From Crocinitomicaceae bacterium (lineage in GTDB: Bacteria; Bacteroidota; Bacteroidia; Flavobacteriales_D; Crocinitomicaceae): 5,905 nucleotides of DNA. Under the pieces are notes generated by a model. The model saw only the letters and a list, made by a program, of their open reading frames with translations, was not told the DNA's origin and searched no databases. Position numbers and translations under genes: made by a program. The stretch lies in the NCBI GenBank assembly GCA_011522905.1, contig WTIB01000171.1, positions 1-5,905 on the forward strand, given 5' to 3'. Positions 1 to 5,905 of the stretch are shown one piece after another. Position 1 is the first letter of the stretch; every line of letters starts with the position of its first letter.

Positions 1-535
1 TCATGTTCACATAGCCAATGAATGAATTAACATTCTTTGAATTTTTTTGAATCTCTTCGTAAATATCTATGGCTTTTTCAGTTCCTCCAATGATTAATGT
101 TTTGAATCCCTTATGGGGACGACGAATTGAATGAACCAGAAGGGTATTAATAAATAAACGTGGAATCGCGGTCGATAAAAAATGAACACAAAAAAGAATC
201 AATAAATTCCAATAATATCCCTCATAACTTCGCACCTGATCATCCAAGATAATGGCAAAAAAGATGATGAGAGAACCTATGATACTTCCAGATATTGTTA
301 GGTTGAGCATTTTCAACCTGAACATTCTTCGCATTTCAAGATAAGTTCCTTGTACAAAATATAAGAACATCCAAAATATCGGAATAAGAAAAAGACCTAA
401 CCAAAAATTGTCATCAATACGGAATGGTTCATTTTCGATCCATATCTTGCGAAGAAAGAAGAATATAGCCCAAGAAATTACGGATGATAAATAATCAGAA
501 ATCAAAAACAAAAATATCCAAGGACTGTTTTTCAT
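1..535 (-). CDS. Polyprenyl-phosphate sugar transferase (glycan-initiating), N-terminal part, runs off the window
   Basis: This is the first 178 codons of an open frame that reaches the window edge without a stop; I translated it directly. It begins MKNSPWIFLF and has four hydrophobic segments at about residues 6-29, 44-62, 78-97 and 107-127. A soluble stretch follows with a Rossmann-like opening (TLIIGGTEKA, 147-156) and FIGYV at 172-176. That layout matches the N-terminal half of the WbaP/WcaJ-type polyprenyl glycosylphosphotransferases (membrane helices plus CoA_binding_3-like domain), which move a sugar phosphate from a UDP-sugar to undecaprenyl phosphate at the inner membrane to start exopolysaccharide or O-antigen. 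The catalytic bacterial sugar transferase domain would lie beyond position 1, so sugar specificity and catalytic activity cannot be judged. The ATG sits 2 bases after the lipoprotein stop (TAG-GC-ATG), which implies translational coupling. A polysaccharide epimerase/dehydratase of the CapD/FlaA1 class, which shares the N-terminal half, is the main alternative. Confidence 0.78.
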   Translation of the reverse strand, partial: MKNSPWIFLFLISDYLSSVISWAIFFFLRKIWIENEPFRIDDNFWLGLFLIPIFWMFLYFVQGTYLEMRRMFRLKMLNLTISGSIIGSLIIFFAIILDDQVRSYEGYYWNLLILFCVHFLSTAIPRLFINTLLVHSIRRPHKGFKTLIIGGTEKAIDIYEEIQKNSKNVNSFIGYVNM

Positions 536-537
536 GC

Positions 538-1404
538 CTAATACCACAAAACTTTAATGTTATCAATATATATTAATCCTTCAGAATCACCTTCATCTAA
601 GAAGGCGGAAAAAGTTTGAAGGAATTGGGCTTGATTTGGAGAAGCTATGACAAGTTCTTTCAACTCGATATAAATCTTCTTCCATACGGCTTCCTCAGGA
701 CTTTGACCATTCATTCTAATATTTACATTATTTTGAGTGGAATTATCGGGATTAACATACAAAAGTCCTGTGTAAAGATCATTTGTTACGTAATAATCAA
801 TTTCCAGGTAACATTCCGATCCTTTGGGAATGGCTAATTGCTCAGTTGTATTTGCTACCCACGTGGTGTCATTTTGATTCAAGGTAACCTTACCACAAAA
901 ATTACCATTAAAGGCCGTTAAATTTTCATTTGACAATTGTAAAGTTGCTAAAGAAGTATTGGCATCATTTTCTATAGAATTATTGATGTCCTCGAAATCC
1001 TCAACCCAAAAATTGGTAATACTCTTGTAACTGGTTACAGGGTTAATAGTAAGGGTCTCATTTTGAATCAATTCAGCATCTATCTCATAAAGATTTAAAA
1101 AAGGATATAATTTTTTGGTTGCTGAAATGCCATTATTGACGACAACGGGATACACTTTAACATTGCATGGACCTGATTTTAGTACCGGAATACGAAAAGG
1201 GACCTCGAATATTCCGAGTAAATCGTCATTCACATATACCTTAGCATTAGTAATACGTTCAGTGAGCTCCCCCTCAAGTCCAGAAAGCTCGATATTACTG
1301 TTGAGCTGCCATTCATTAACCTCAATCCAGGAAGGATCTGGATTATTCTTTACACATGATGAAAGAATGAATATAATGGATAATAATAGGATGAATAAAC
1401 GCAC
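538..1404 (-). CDS. Envelope lipoprotein of unknown function (PEGA-like plus jelly-roll-like regions)
   Basis: The 288-residue product begins MRLFILLLSIIFILSSC, a short lipoprotein signal peptide with lipobox L14-S15-S16-C17, so C17 should be lipidated. The residues just after the cysteine (VKNNPDPSW) lack the acidic run of the known Bacteroidota surface-export signal, so the final side of the outer membrane is open. Residues about 50-105 (AKVYVNDDLLGIF, then IPVLKSG, then NNGISATKKLYPF) resemble a PEGA-like beta domain. Residues about 165-288 look like a beta-sandwich that ends in YIDNIKVLWY, as many carbohydrate-binding jelly rolls do. Both domain calls are pattern impressions. The start is GTG; the frame is open back to the oxidoreductase stop, but no ATG, GTG or TTG occurs there, and only this start gives a compact signal peptide. 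It lies 36 bases after the oxidoreductase gene and 2 bases before the sugar transferase, so a role in envelope glycan is plausible but unproven. I see no catalytic motif. Confidence 0.85.
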   Translation of the reverse strand: MRLFILLLSIIFILSSCVKNNPDPSWIEVNEWQLNSNIELSGLEGELTERITNAKVYVNDDLLGIFEVPFRIPVLKSGPCNVKVYPVVVNNGISATKKLYPFLNLYEIDAELIQNETLTINPVTSYKSITNFWVEDFEDINNSIENDANTSLATLQLSNENLTAFNGNFCGKVTLNQNDTTWVANTTEQLAIPKGSECYLEIDYYVTNDLYTGLLYVNPDNSTQNNVNIRMNGQSPEEAVWKKIYIELKELVIASPNQAQFLQTFSAFLDEGDSEGLIYIDNIKVLWY

Positions 1405-1440
1405 TATAAATGAAACGATTTGTATAGATAAATATTGTAA

Positions 1441-2427
1441 TTATTGCAGGTATATTTTTGACATTTCATCAAGAACTTGATGAGCCACAAGCATTGCATT
1501 CAAACCATCCTCGATTGTTACAGGCGTTTCTGTGTCATTCACGATGCTATTGTAAAAAGCAATAAGCTCATCTTTAATGGCATTGGACTCTGCTATATCT
1601 GGTTTATCAATTAATATTTTCTTCTTCGGCTTATCTGTTCCCAAATCCAATACGATATCAAATGGATCCGCCTCACCTTGAAGTTCTTCCATTTGAAAAA
1701 CTTCAAGTTTCTTGTCTAAAAAGTCCACACTTATATATGCATCCTTTTGAAAAAATCTCGTTTTTCGCATATTTTTCAGGGATATTCTTGACGAGGTAAG
1801 ATTCGCTACACAACCATTATCAAATTCTATTCTAGCATTTGCAATATCATGGGTTTCAGAGATAACGGAAACTCCTGAGGCAGATACTTTTTTAACCCCT
1901 GACCTTACAATACTCAAAATGATATCAATATCGTGGATCATTAAATCCAATACAACAGGCACATCGGTACCCCTCGGATTAAACTGAGCTAAACGATGTG
2001 TTTCAATAAACATTGGTCTGTCCAAATGCTTTTGAGCCTCAATAAACGCAGGATTAAAGCGCTCTACATGACCAACTTGCGCAACAACATCAGCTTCATG
2101 AACCAATGACTGTAGTTTATAAGCTTCATCTAGGGTTTCGGAAAGTGGTTTCTCAATGAATACATGTTTTCTGGATTGAATAGCCAATTTTGCAACTTCA
2201 AAATGAGACAAGGTAGCTGTCACAACATCAAGGCAATCAACTAATGAGATCAGCTCATCTATACGATCAAAAGACTTAATTCCGTATTCTTGAGACACCT
2301 CTTTTGCTATATCTTTATTTGGATCATAAAAGCCTATTAACTCATAAGATTCATTCAGTTCTTTTAAGATTCGAATGTGAATCTTACCCAAATGCCCTGC
2401 ACCAGCGACTCCAATTTTTAGCTTCAT
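1441..2427 (-). CDS. Gfo/Idh/MocA-family NAD(P)-dependent oxidoreductase, possible UDP-sugar 3-dehydrogenase
   Basis: The 328-residue product has the two-domain Gfo/Idh/MocA plan. The N-terminal Rossmann fold carries GAGHLG at 9-14 for the dinucleotide, and the family lysine is in EKP (92-94, K93). The C-terminal alpha/beta domain includes DLMIHDIDI (161-169), whose H165 falls where the family's catalytic histidine lies. Length is typical for the family, and the start is firm because the Rossmann strand begins at once (MKLKIGVAGAGHLG). The motif GHVERFNPA (119-127) resembles UDP-N-acetylglucosamine 3-dehydrogenases (GnnA-like), which oxidise the sugar C3 hydroxyl before amination; this is recalled similarity and not a search result. 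No partner aminotransferase or lpxA is in the window, so the substrate stays open. A cytoplasmic sugar-nucleotide role fits the downstream sugar transferase. Other family activities, such as inositol dehydrogenase or biliverdin reductase type, seem less likely in this context. Confidence 0.88.
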   Translation of the reverse strand: MKLKIGVAGAGHLGKIHIRILKELNESYELIGFYDPNKDIAKEVSQEYGIKSFDRIDELISLVDCLDVVTATLSHFEVAKLAIQSRKHVFIEKPLSETLDEAYKLQSLVHEADVVAQVGHVERFNPAFIEAQKHLDRPMFIETHRLAQFNPRGTDVPVVLDLMIHDIDIILSIVRSGVKKVSASGVSVISETHDIANARIEFDNGCVANLTSSRISLKNMRKTRFFQKDAYISVDFLDKKLEVFQMEELQGEADPFDIVLDLGTDKPKKKILIDKPDIAESNAIKDELIAFYNSIVNDTETPVTIEDGLNAMLVAHQVLDEMSKIYLQ

Positions 2428-2457
2428 AATTTATCAAACGATATCCGTGTATTACTT

Positions 2458-2490
2458 AAAAAAAAAGCCATTAGAAGTCCTAATGGCTTT
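2458..2490 (-). terminator. Intrinsic (Rho-independent) terminator of the thrS-infC-rpmI-rplT operon
   Basis: Read on the minus strand, an 11-base arm AAAGCCATTAG (2490-2480) and a 5-base loop GACTT lead to the perfectly complementary arm CTAATGGCTTT (2474-2464). The T-run, which includes the last three arm bases, covers nine bases (2466-2458). The hairpin begins 19 bases after the rplT stop, the expected place for the end of the operon. The plus-strand version also has a run of A before and only three T after, so it is a much weaker terminator in the other direction. Confidence 0.92.
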
Positions 2491-2509
2491 ACTGATATAG
2501 TATTGTAAT

Positions 2510-2857
2510 TTATTTTTTGATTGAATCAACAACTGCTTTAAAAGCGTCTGGATGGTTCATGGCTAAATCAGCCAGAACTTTCCTATTTAACTCAATTCCA
2601 TTTTTCTTAACACCTCCCATGAATTGAGAATAACTCATTCCATGTGCTCTCGCTCCAGCGTTAATTCTTGTTATCCACAAGGATCGAAAATTTCTTTTCT
2701 TTTGTTTTCTTCCTGTATAAGCATATAGCATACCTTTTTCAATGGCATTTTTCGCTACAGTCCATACATTCTTTCTTCTACCAAAGTATCCTTTGGCTAG
2801 CTTCATCATATTTTTTCTCTTTGCTCTTGAAGCTACGTGATTTACTGATCTTGGCAT
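2510..2857 (-). CDS. rplT: 50S ribosomal protein L20
   Basis: The product is 115 residues, the normal length for bacterial L20, which binds 23S rRNA early in large-subunit assembly. The basic N-terminal arm (MPRSVNHVASRAKRKNMM) and the segment AKGYFGRRKNVWTVAKNAI (about 21-39) are family hallmarks. So are RNFRSLWITRINAGAR (55-70), the YSQFM stretch (76-80) and IELNRKVLADLA (88-99). It follows rpmI after an 84-base gap, the longest gap in the operon, and is last before the terminator. In E. coli and Bacillus, L20 represses its own operon by binding mRNA structures that resemble its rRNA site. I cannot identify such a structure here with confidence. The start ATG is preceded by an A-rich stretch with no Shine-Dalgarno sequence. 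Confidence 0.99.
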   Translation of the reverse strand: MPRSVNHVASRAKRKNMMKLAKGYFGRRKNVWTVAKNAIEKGMLYAYTGRKQKKRNFRSLWITRINAGARAHGMSYSQFMGGVKKNGIELNRKVLADLAMNHPDAFKAVVDSIKK

Positions 2858-2941
2858 ATTTTCTATTGTTTTTTAATAAAAAGTGCATCAATATTTCAGA
2901 TGTCTTAGTTACTCGTTATTTGGTTAATAATAAAGAACCTT

Positions 2942-3139
2942 TTATTTCATGCACAATTGCAACTTAATGTTCGACAAATCTGCATCATGAACTAATCCAG
3001 AATGTGTCAAGTTACGCTTACGCTTTTTGGCCTTCTTCGTTAAAATGTGGCTTTTAAACGCATGCTTACGTTTAATTTTACCACTTCCAGTGATTGTGAA
3101 TCTCTTCTTTGCACTGGATTTTGTCTTCATTTTAGGCAT
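2942..3139 (-). CDS. rpmI: 50S ribosomal protein L35
   Basis: The product is 65 residues, as expected for L35, a small and very basic large-subunit protein. The opening MPKMKTKSSAKKRFTITGSG, then KIKRKHAFKSHILTKKAKKR and the RNLTHSGLVHDAD stretch, covers almost the whole family pattern. The C-terminus (NIKLQLCMK) is slightly unusual in wording but not in length. It starts 38 bases after infC and is followed by rplT, the near-universal infC-rpmI-rplT order. The ATG has an A-rich lead (CAGAAAA) in place of a Shine-Dalgarno sequence. Confidence 0.99.
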   Translation of the reverse strand: MPKMKTKSSAKKRFTITGSGKIKRKHAFKSHILTKKAKKRKRNLTHSGLVHDADLSNIKLQLCMK

Positions 3140-3177
3140 TTTTCTGTTTTTTAAAGATGAACACTATATCAGTTTTT

Positions 3178-3726
3178 TTATTTCTTTTTTGGATTAATCA
3201 TGAGATTCATTTTCTTCCCTTCCATTTTAGGAAGTTGCTCAATCACACCATAATCCGCTAATTCCTGCGCAAAACGCAGTAATAATATTTCTCCTCTATC
3301 CTTGAACACAATAGTTCGTCCCCGAAAGAATACAAAAGCCTTTACTTTACTTCCCTCGTTAAGGAACTTTTTTGCGTGTGCAAGTTTAAAATTAAAATCA
3401 TGGTCGTCTGTATTTGGACCAAATCTAATTTCTTTTACAACTACTTTACTTTGCTTGGCCTTTAACTCTTTTTGTTTTCTCTTTTGATTGTAAAGAAACT
3501 TCTTGTAGTCCATTATTTTACAAACTGGAGGAACCGCTTTAGGCGATATCTCTACCAGATCAAGTCCTTCGTCCATGGCCATATCTATAGCTTTGCTTGT
3601 TGCTATAACCATCGGCTCCCTTCCTTCCATAACCAATCTTACTTCAGGAGCAAGAATTTTTTGGTTGATTTTGTGTTGGGCTGCCTCTTCTCTTCTAACA
3701 AAAGGACGTCTTGGAGTTCTTCTCAT
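3178..3726 (-). CDS. infC: Translation initiation factor IF-3
   Basis: The product is 182 residues, close to the usual 170-180. IF-3 binds the 30S subunit, keeps it apart from 50S and checks the start codon and initiator tRNA. The N-domain runs from about residue 20 (INQKILAPEVRL) through DLVEISPKAVPPVCKIMDY (56-74). The lysine-rich linker is at about 79-97, and the C-domain starts at VKEIRFGPNTDDHD (97-110), then FFRGR (133-137), and ends at PKMEGKKMNLMINPKKK. The roughly 19-residue basic lead before INQKI is a few residues longer than in E. coli. The start is ATG and is fixed upstream by an in-frame TGA that touches it. This differs from the ATT start that gives E. coli infC its autocontrol. 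It begins 7 bases after thrS, which implies co-translation. Confidence 0.98.
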   Translation of the reverse strand: MRRTPRRPFVRREEAAQHKINQKILAPEVRLVMEGREPMVIATSKAIDMAMDEGLDLVEISPKAVPPVCKIMDYKKFLYNQKRKQKELKAKQSKVVVKEIRFGPNTDDHDFNFKLAHAKKFLNEGSKVKAFVFFRGRTIVFKDRGEILLLRFAQELADYGVIEQLPKMEGKKMNLMINPKKK

Positions 3727-3733
3727 TCAAATT

Positions 3734-5677
3734 TTAATCGTTATTAACCAATTCTTTATTTACTAAATCATTCACAAAATCTGCAAATTCACTAACACCC
3801 ATTGCGCCTTTATCACCCTCCCCTCTTTGACGAACAGAAACCTGTTCTGAGTTGAATTCTTTTTCACCTACAATGAGCATAAATGGACGTTTTGCCAATT
3901 CTGCATCTCTTATTTTCTTACCAATCTTTTCATTTCGGTCGTCAACAAGACCGCGAATATCGTAATTATTTAGGACATCTGAAACTTTTTTGGCATACTC
4001 GTTGAATTTCTCTGATATCGGTAAAACCACAAATTGATTGGTTGTAAGCCATAAAGGAAAGTCTCCACCACAATGCTCCAACAACACGGCAACAAATCGT
4101 TCCATTGAACCAAAAGGCGCACGGTGAATCATTACAGGACGTAATTTATCATTATTTCTTCCTACATATTCTAATTCAAAACGCTCCGGAAGGTTGTAAT
4201 CTACCTGTATGGTTCCCAATTGCCACTCTCTACCCAAAGCATCTTGAACCATAAAATCCAATTTAGGACCATAAAAGGCTGCTTCTCCATATTCAACAAC
4301 AGTATCCAAACCTTTTTCTTTTGCCGCTTCCATAATAGATGCCTCTGCTTTTTCCCAATTCACCTCAGAACCAATATACTTATCTGTATTTTCTTTATCT
4401 CTTAAAGAAATCTGTGCCTTGAAGTTTTCGAATTTTAATGTCTTTAATACGTATAATACGATGTCGATGACATTCATGAATTCTGTTTTGACCTGCTCAG
4501 CAGTACAAAAAATGTGAGCATCATCTTGGGTAAATCCACGAACCCGAGTCAAACCATGCAATTCTCCAGACTGCTCATATCTATATACGGTACCGAATTC
4601 TGCATAACGCAAGGGTAAATCTCTGTATGAACGAGGTCTAGACTTAAAGATCTCACAATGGTGAGGACAATTCATTGGCTTTAAATAAAACTCCTCATTC
4701 GGATCAGGAGTTTTTATAGGTTGAAATGAATCTTCTCCATATTTTTCATAATGTCCAGAACATACATATAATTCTTTATTTCCAATATGAGGGGTAATGA
4801 CCTGCTCGTATCCTGCTGAACGTTGTGCTCTCTTCAAAAAGTTTTCCAATCTTTCCCTTAAAGCAGTACCATTAGGCAACCACAATGGTAAGCCTTGGCC
4901 TACCTTTTGAGAGAAAGTAAACAAATCTAGCTCCTTACCAAGCTTTCTGTGATCTCTCTTTTTTGCTTCTTCTATTAATTCTAAATGTTCTTTTAATTCA
5001 GAATTCTTTGGAAATGTAATTCCATAGATACGTGTGAGCTGTTTATTCTTTTCATCTCCCCTCCAATAAGCTCCGGCTACAGCGGTTAGCTTAATCGCCT
5101 TTATGAATCCCGTATGAGGAATATGAGGTCCTCTACATAAATCTGTGAATTCACCTTGAGTATAAAAAGTAATGGTTCCGTCTTCTAAATCTTCAAGTAA
5201 TTCTAGTTTGTAGGGATCGTTTTTTTCCGTGAAATATTTAATCGCATCTGCTTTCGAGACTTCTCTTTTCTCAAAAATATTTTTTTCCTTAGCCAGCTCT
5301 TTCATTTTTGATTCAATCTTTGCAAGATCATTTTCAGAAAAGGAATGATCCAAGAAATCGATATCATAATAAAAACCTTTTGCTATTGGAGGACCAATGG
5401 CAAATTTTACATCTGGATAATAAAATTGAATGGCTTCAGCCATTAAATGAGCCGAGGAATGCCACATCGTAGATTGTCCCTCTTTATCTCTCCAAGTTAA
5501 CAATTGCAAGGAAGCGTTTTCCTTAATGGGAGCACTAGCGTCGACTACCTCTCCGTTGACAACTGCGGCCAAGACATTTCGTGCAAGCCCCTCTGAAATG
5601 GACAATGCAATATCCATTGAGGTCGTATTTACCTCAACATTTCGAACTGAACCATCCGGAAGAGTAATGTCAATCAT
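3734..5677 (-). CDS. thrS: Threonine--tRNA ligase (ThrRS)
   Basis: The 647-residue product charges tRNA-Thr with threonine in the cytoplasm and has the complete bacterial layout. The TGS domain is at about 1-62 (MIDITLPDGSVRNVEV). The editing domain follows, with HSSAH (H73, H77) and CRGPH (C181, H185), the residues that clear mischarged serine. The class II catalytic core (about 245-540) has motif 2 arginine R366 in FGTVYRYE and motif 3 GSMERF (523-528, R527). The zinc ligands that read threonine are C337 (MNCPHH), H388 (DDAHIF) and H518 (MIHRAPFG). The anticodon-binding domain fills about 546-645. Nothing is missing, so both synthesis and proofreading should work. The ATG gives the normal TGS start. 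It leads the operon and ends 7 bases before infC. The leader is too short for a T-box or similar attenuator, so regulation of that kind is unlikely. Confidence 0.99.
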   Translation of the reverse strand: MIDITLPDGSVRNVEVNTTSMDIALSISEGLARNVLAAVVNGEVVDASAPIKENASLQLLTWRDKEGQSTMWHSSAHLMAEAIQFYYPDVKFAIGPPIAKGFYYDIDFLDHSFSENDLAKIESKMKELAKEKNIFEKREVSKADAIKYFTEKNDPYKLELLEDLEDGTITFYTQGEFTDLCRGPHIPHTGFIKAIKLTAVAGAYWRGDEKNKQLTRIYGITFPKNSELKEHLELIEEAKKRDHRKLGKELDLFTFSQKVGQGLPLWLPNGTALRERLENFLKRAQRSAGYEQVITPHIGNKELYVCSGHYEKYGEDSFQPIKTPDPNEEFYLKPMNCPHHCEIFKSRPRSYRDLPLRYAEFGTVYRYEQSGELHGLTRVRGFTQDDAHIFCTAEQVKTEFMNVIDIVLYVLKTLKFENFKAQISLRDKENTDKYIGSEVNWEKAEASIMEAAKEKGLDTVVEYGEAAFYGPKLDFMVQDALGREWQLGTIQVDYNLPERFELEYVGRNNDKLRPVMIHRAPFGSMERFVAVLLEHCGGDFPLWLTTNQFVVLPISEKFNEYAKKVSDVLNNYDIRGLVDDRNEKIGKKIRDAELAKRPFMLIVGEKEFNSEQVSVRQRGEGDKGAMGVSEFADFVNDLVNKELVNND

Positions 5678-5690
5678 AAAAAATTTTGTG

Positions 5691-5698
5691 CAAAGATA
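5691..5698 (-). promoter_or_regulatory. Bacteroidota-type -7 promoter box for the thrS operon
   Basis: On the minus strand this reads TATCTTTG, an exact match to the Bacteroidota -7 consensus TAnnTTTG, followed by C. Its end is 13 bases before the thrS ATG, in the gap after the preceding gene's stop. At the usual spacing upstream (about 19 bases) I do not find a clear TTTG -33 box, only CTAGCT with a T-run farther out. A start 4-7 bases beyond the box would leave a leader of roughly 6-10 bases. The call rests on one element and its position. Confidence 0.6.
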
Positions 5699-5731
5699 AG
5701 GAAAGAGGTGCTAATTCAGCTAGAAAAAAGA

Positions 5732-5905
5732 CTAAGTTTTGTTTTCGATGCGAAATAATGATTTTTGTATTGCTCTGATTGAACTTGAAATATCATCTTC
5801 TCCTAAGATTGTTTCAGGAAGGTCCATAGAAATATAGCATCTGAATACCCAAATTTCTAATATATCCTTAAGGTCTACAGCGTAGGTCTCATATAAAGGA
5901 TTTGT
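5732..5905 (-). CDS. 3' end of an unrecognised gene (C-terminal 57 residues)
   Basis: An open minus-strand frame enters from the window edge and ends in TAG at 5734-5732. I translated it as TNPLYETYAVDLKDILEIWV for the first 20 residues, followed by FRCYISMDLPETILGEDD and ending SLFRIENKT. The other two minus-strand frames were not the natural choice, because this one stays open to the edge and has balanced, protein-like composition with a probable amphipathic helix near the end (SSSIRAIQKSLFRI). I do not recognise the family and give no function. The stop lies 54 bases before thrS with a promoter box in between, so it is probably a separate transcription unit, although I see no convincing terminator and some read-through into thrS is possible. 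Confidence 0.6.
   Translation of the reverse strand, partial: TNPLYETYAVDLKDILEIWVFRCYISMDLPETILGEDDISSSIRAIQKSLFRIENKT

Noticed and set aside
616..837. Plus-strand open frame of 73 codons
   Set aside because: It lies antisense to the lipoprotein gene, has low-complexity hydrophobic content, and no start context or domain.
1405..1443. Possible stop-codon read-through that would fuse the oxidoreductase to the lipoprotein
   Set aside because: The shared frame has a one-in-three chance, UAA is the least leaky stop, and the lipoprotein needs a free N-terminal signal peptide.
1115..1480. Plus-strand open frame of 121 codons across the lipoprotein/oxidoreductase junction
   Set aside because: It is a shadow of the two minus-strand genes; the serine/threonine-rich product has no recognisable fold.
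2668..2967. Plus-strand open frame of 99 codons over rplT
   Set aside because: It is the complement of lysine/arginine-rich ribosomal-protein codons, which reads as a false phenylalanine/leucine-rich membrane protein.
2491..3172. Inverted copy of the 11-mer ACTGATATAGT (plus strand at 2491-2501; minus strand in the infC-rpmI gap, 3172-3162)
   Set aside because: Matches of 11 bases are expected by chance several times in an AT-rich window of this size, and the two sites have no common context.
3302..3766. Three overlapping plus-strand open frames over infC
   Set aside because: All are antisense to a well-supported IF-3 gene and overlap each other in different frames.
4220..4405. Plus-strand open frame of 61 codons inside thrS
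   Set aside because: It is antisense to the ThrRS catalytic core, with no sign of independent coding.
5700..5731. Possible terminator between the upstream gene and thrS
   Set aside because: The best hairpin (GCT-GAATT-AGC on the minus strand) has only three pairs, and the T-run lies before it and not after.

Overview
The window is an AT-rich stretch in which every supportable gene lies on the minus strand, so transcription runs from high to low coordinates. It looks like a member of the Bacteroidota, probably Flavobacteriales. The evidence is the L35 N-terminus (MPKMKTKSSAKKRF), a TAnnTTTG-type promoter box (TATCTTTG) before thrS, A/T-rich translation starts with no Shine-Dalgarno sequence, and a lipoprotein/glycan gene set that resembles marine Flavobacteriales. 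Family-level placement (Crocinitomicaceae or Cryomorphaceae-like) is only an impression.

Layout in the direction of transcription: the 3' end of an unrecognised gene (5905-5732); a promoter (about 5698-5691); then the classic translation operon thrS (threonyl-tRNA synthetase), infC (IF3), rpmI (L35) and rplT (L20) from 5677 to 2510. A strong intrinsic terminator at 2490-2458 closes it. Only 30 bases beyond its U-tract a second group starts: a Gfo/Idh/MocA-family oxidoreductase (2427-1441), a lipoprotein of unknown function with a GTG start (1404-538), and the first 178 codons of a membrane-bound polyprenyl-phosphate sugar transferase (535 to beyond position 1). The last two are 2 bases apart and are probably translated together.

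The first group supplies a tRNA charging enzyme, an initiation factor and two large-subunit ribosomal proteins. The second group looks like envelope-glycan work: a probable sugar-nucleotide dehydrogenase, an envelope lipoprotein with a PEGA-like segment and a jelly-roll-like C-terminus, and an enzyme that starts glycan assembly on undecaprenyl phosphate. That joint role is inferred from gene order and family membership.

There are no tRNA or rRNA genes, CRISPR arrays, insertion sequences or long repeats that I can see, and no gap without a gene exceeds 85 bases. Most of the window is ordinary core genome. The parts worth a second look are the unassigned lipoprotein and its coupling to the sugar transferase, the very short thrS leader, the ordinary AUG start of infC, and the tight junction between the terminator and the oxidoreductase gene.
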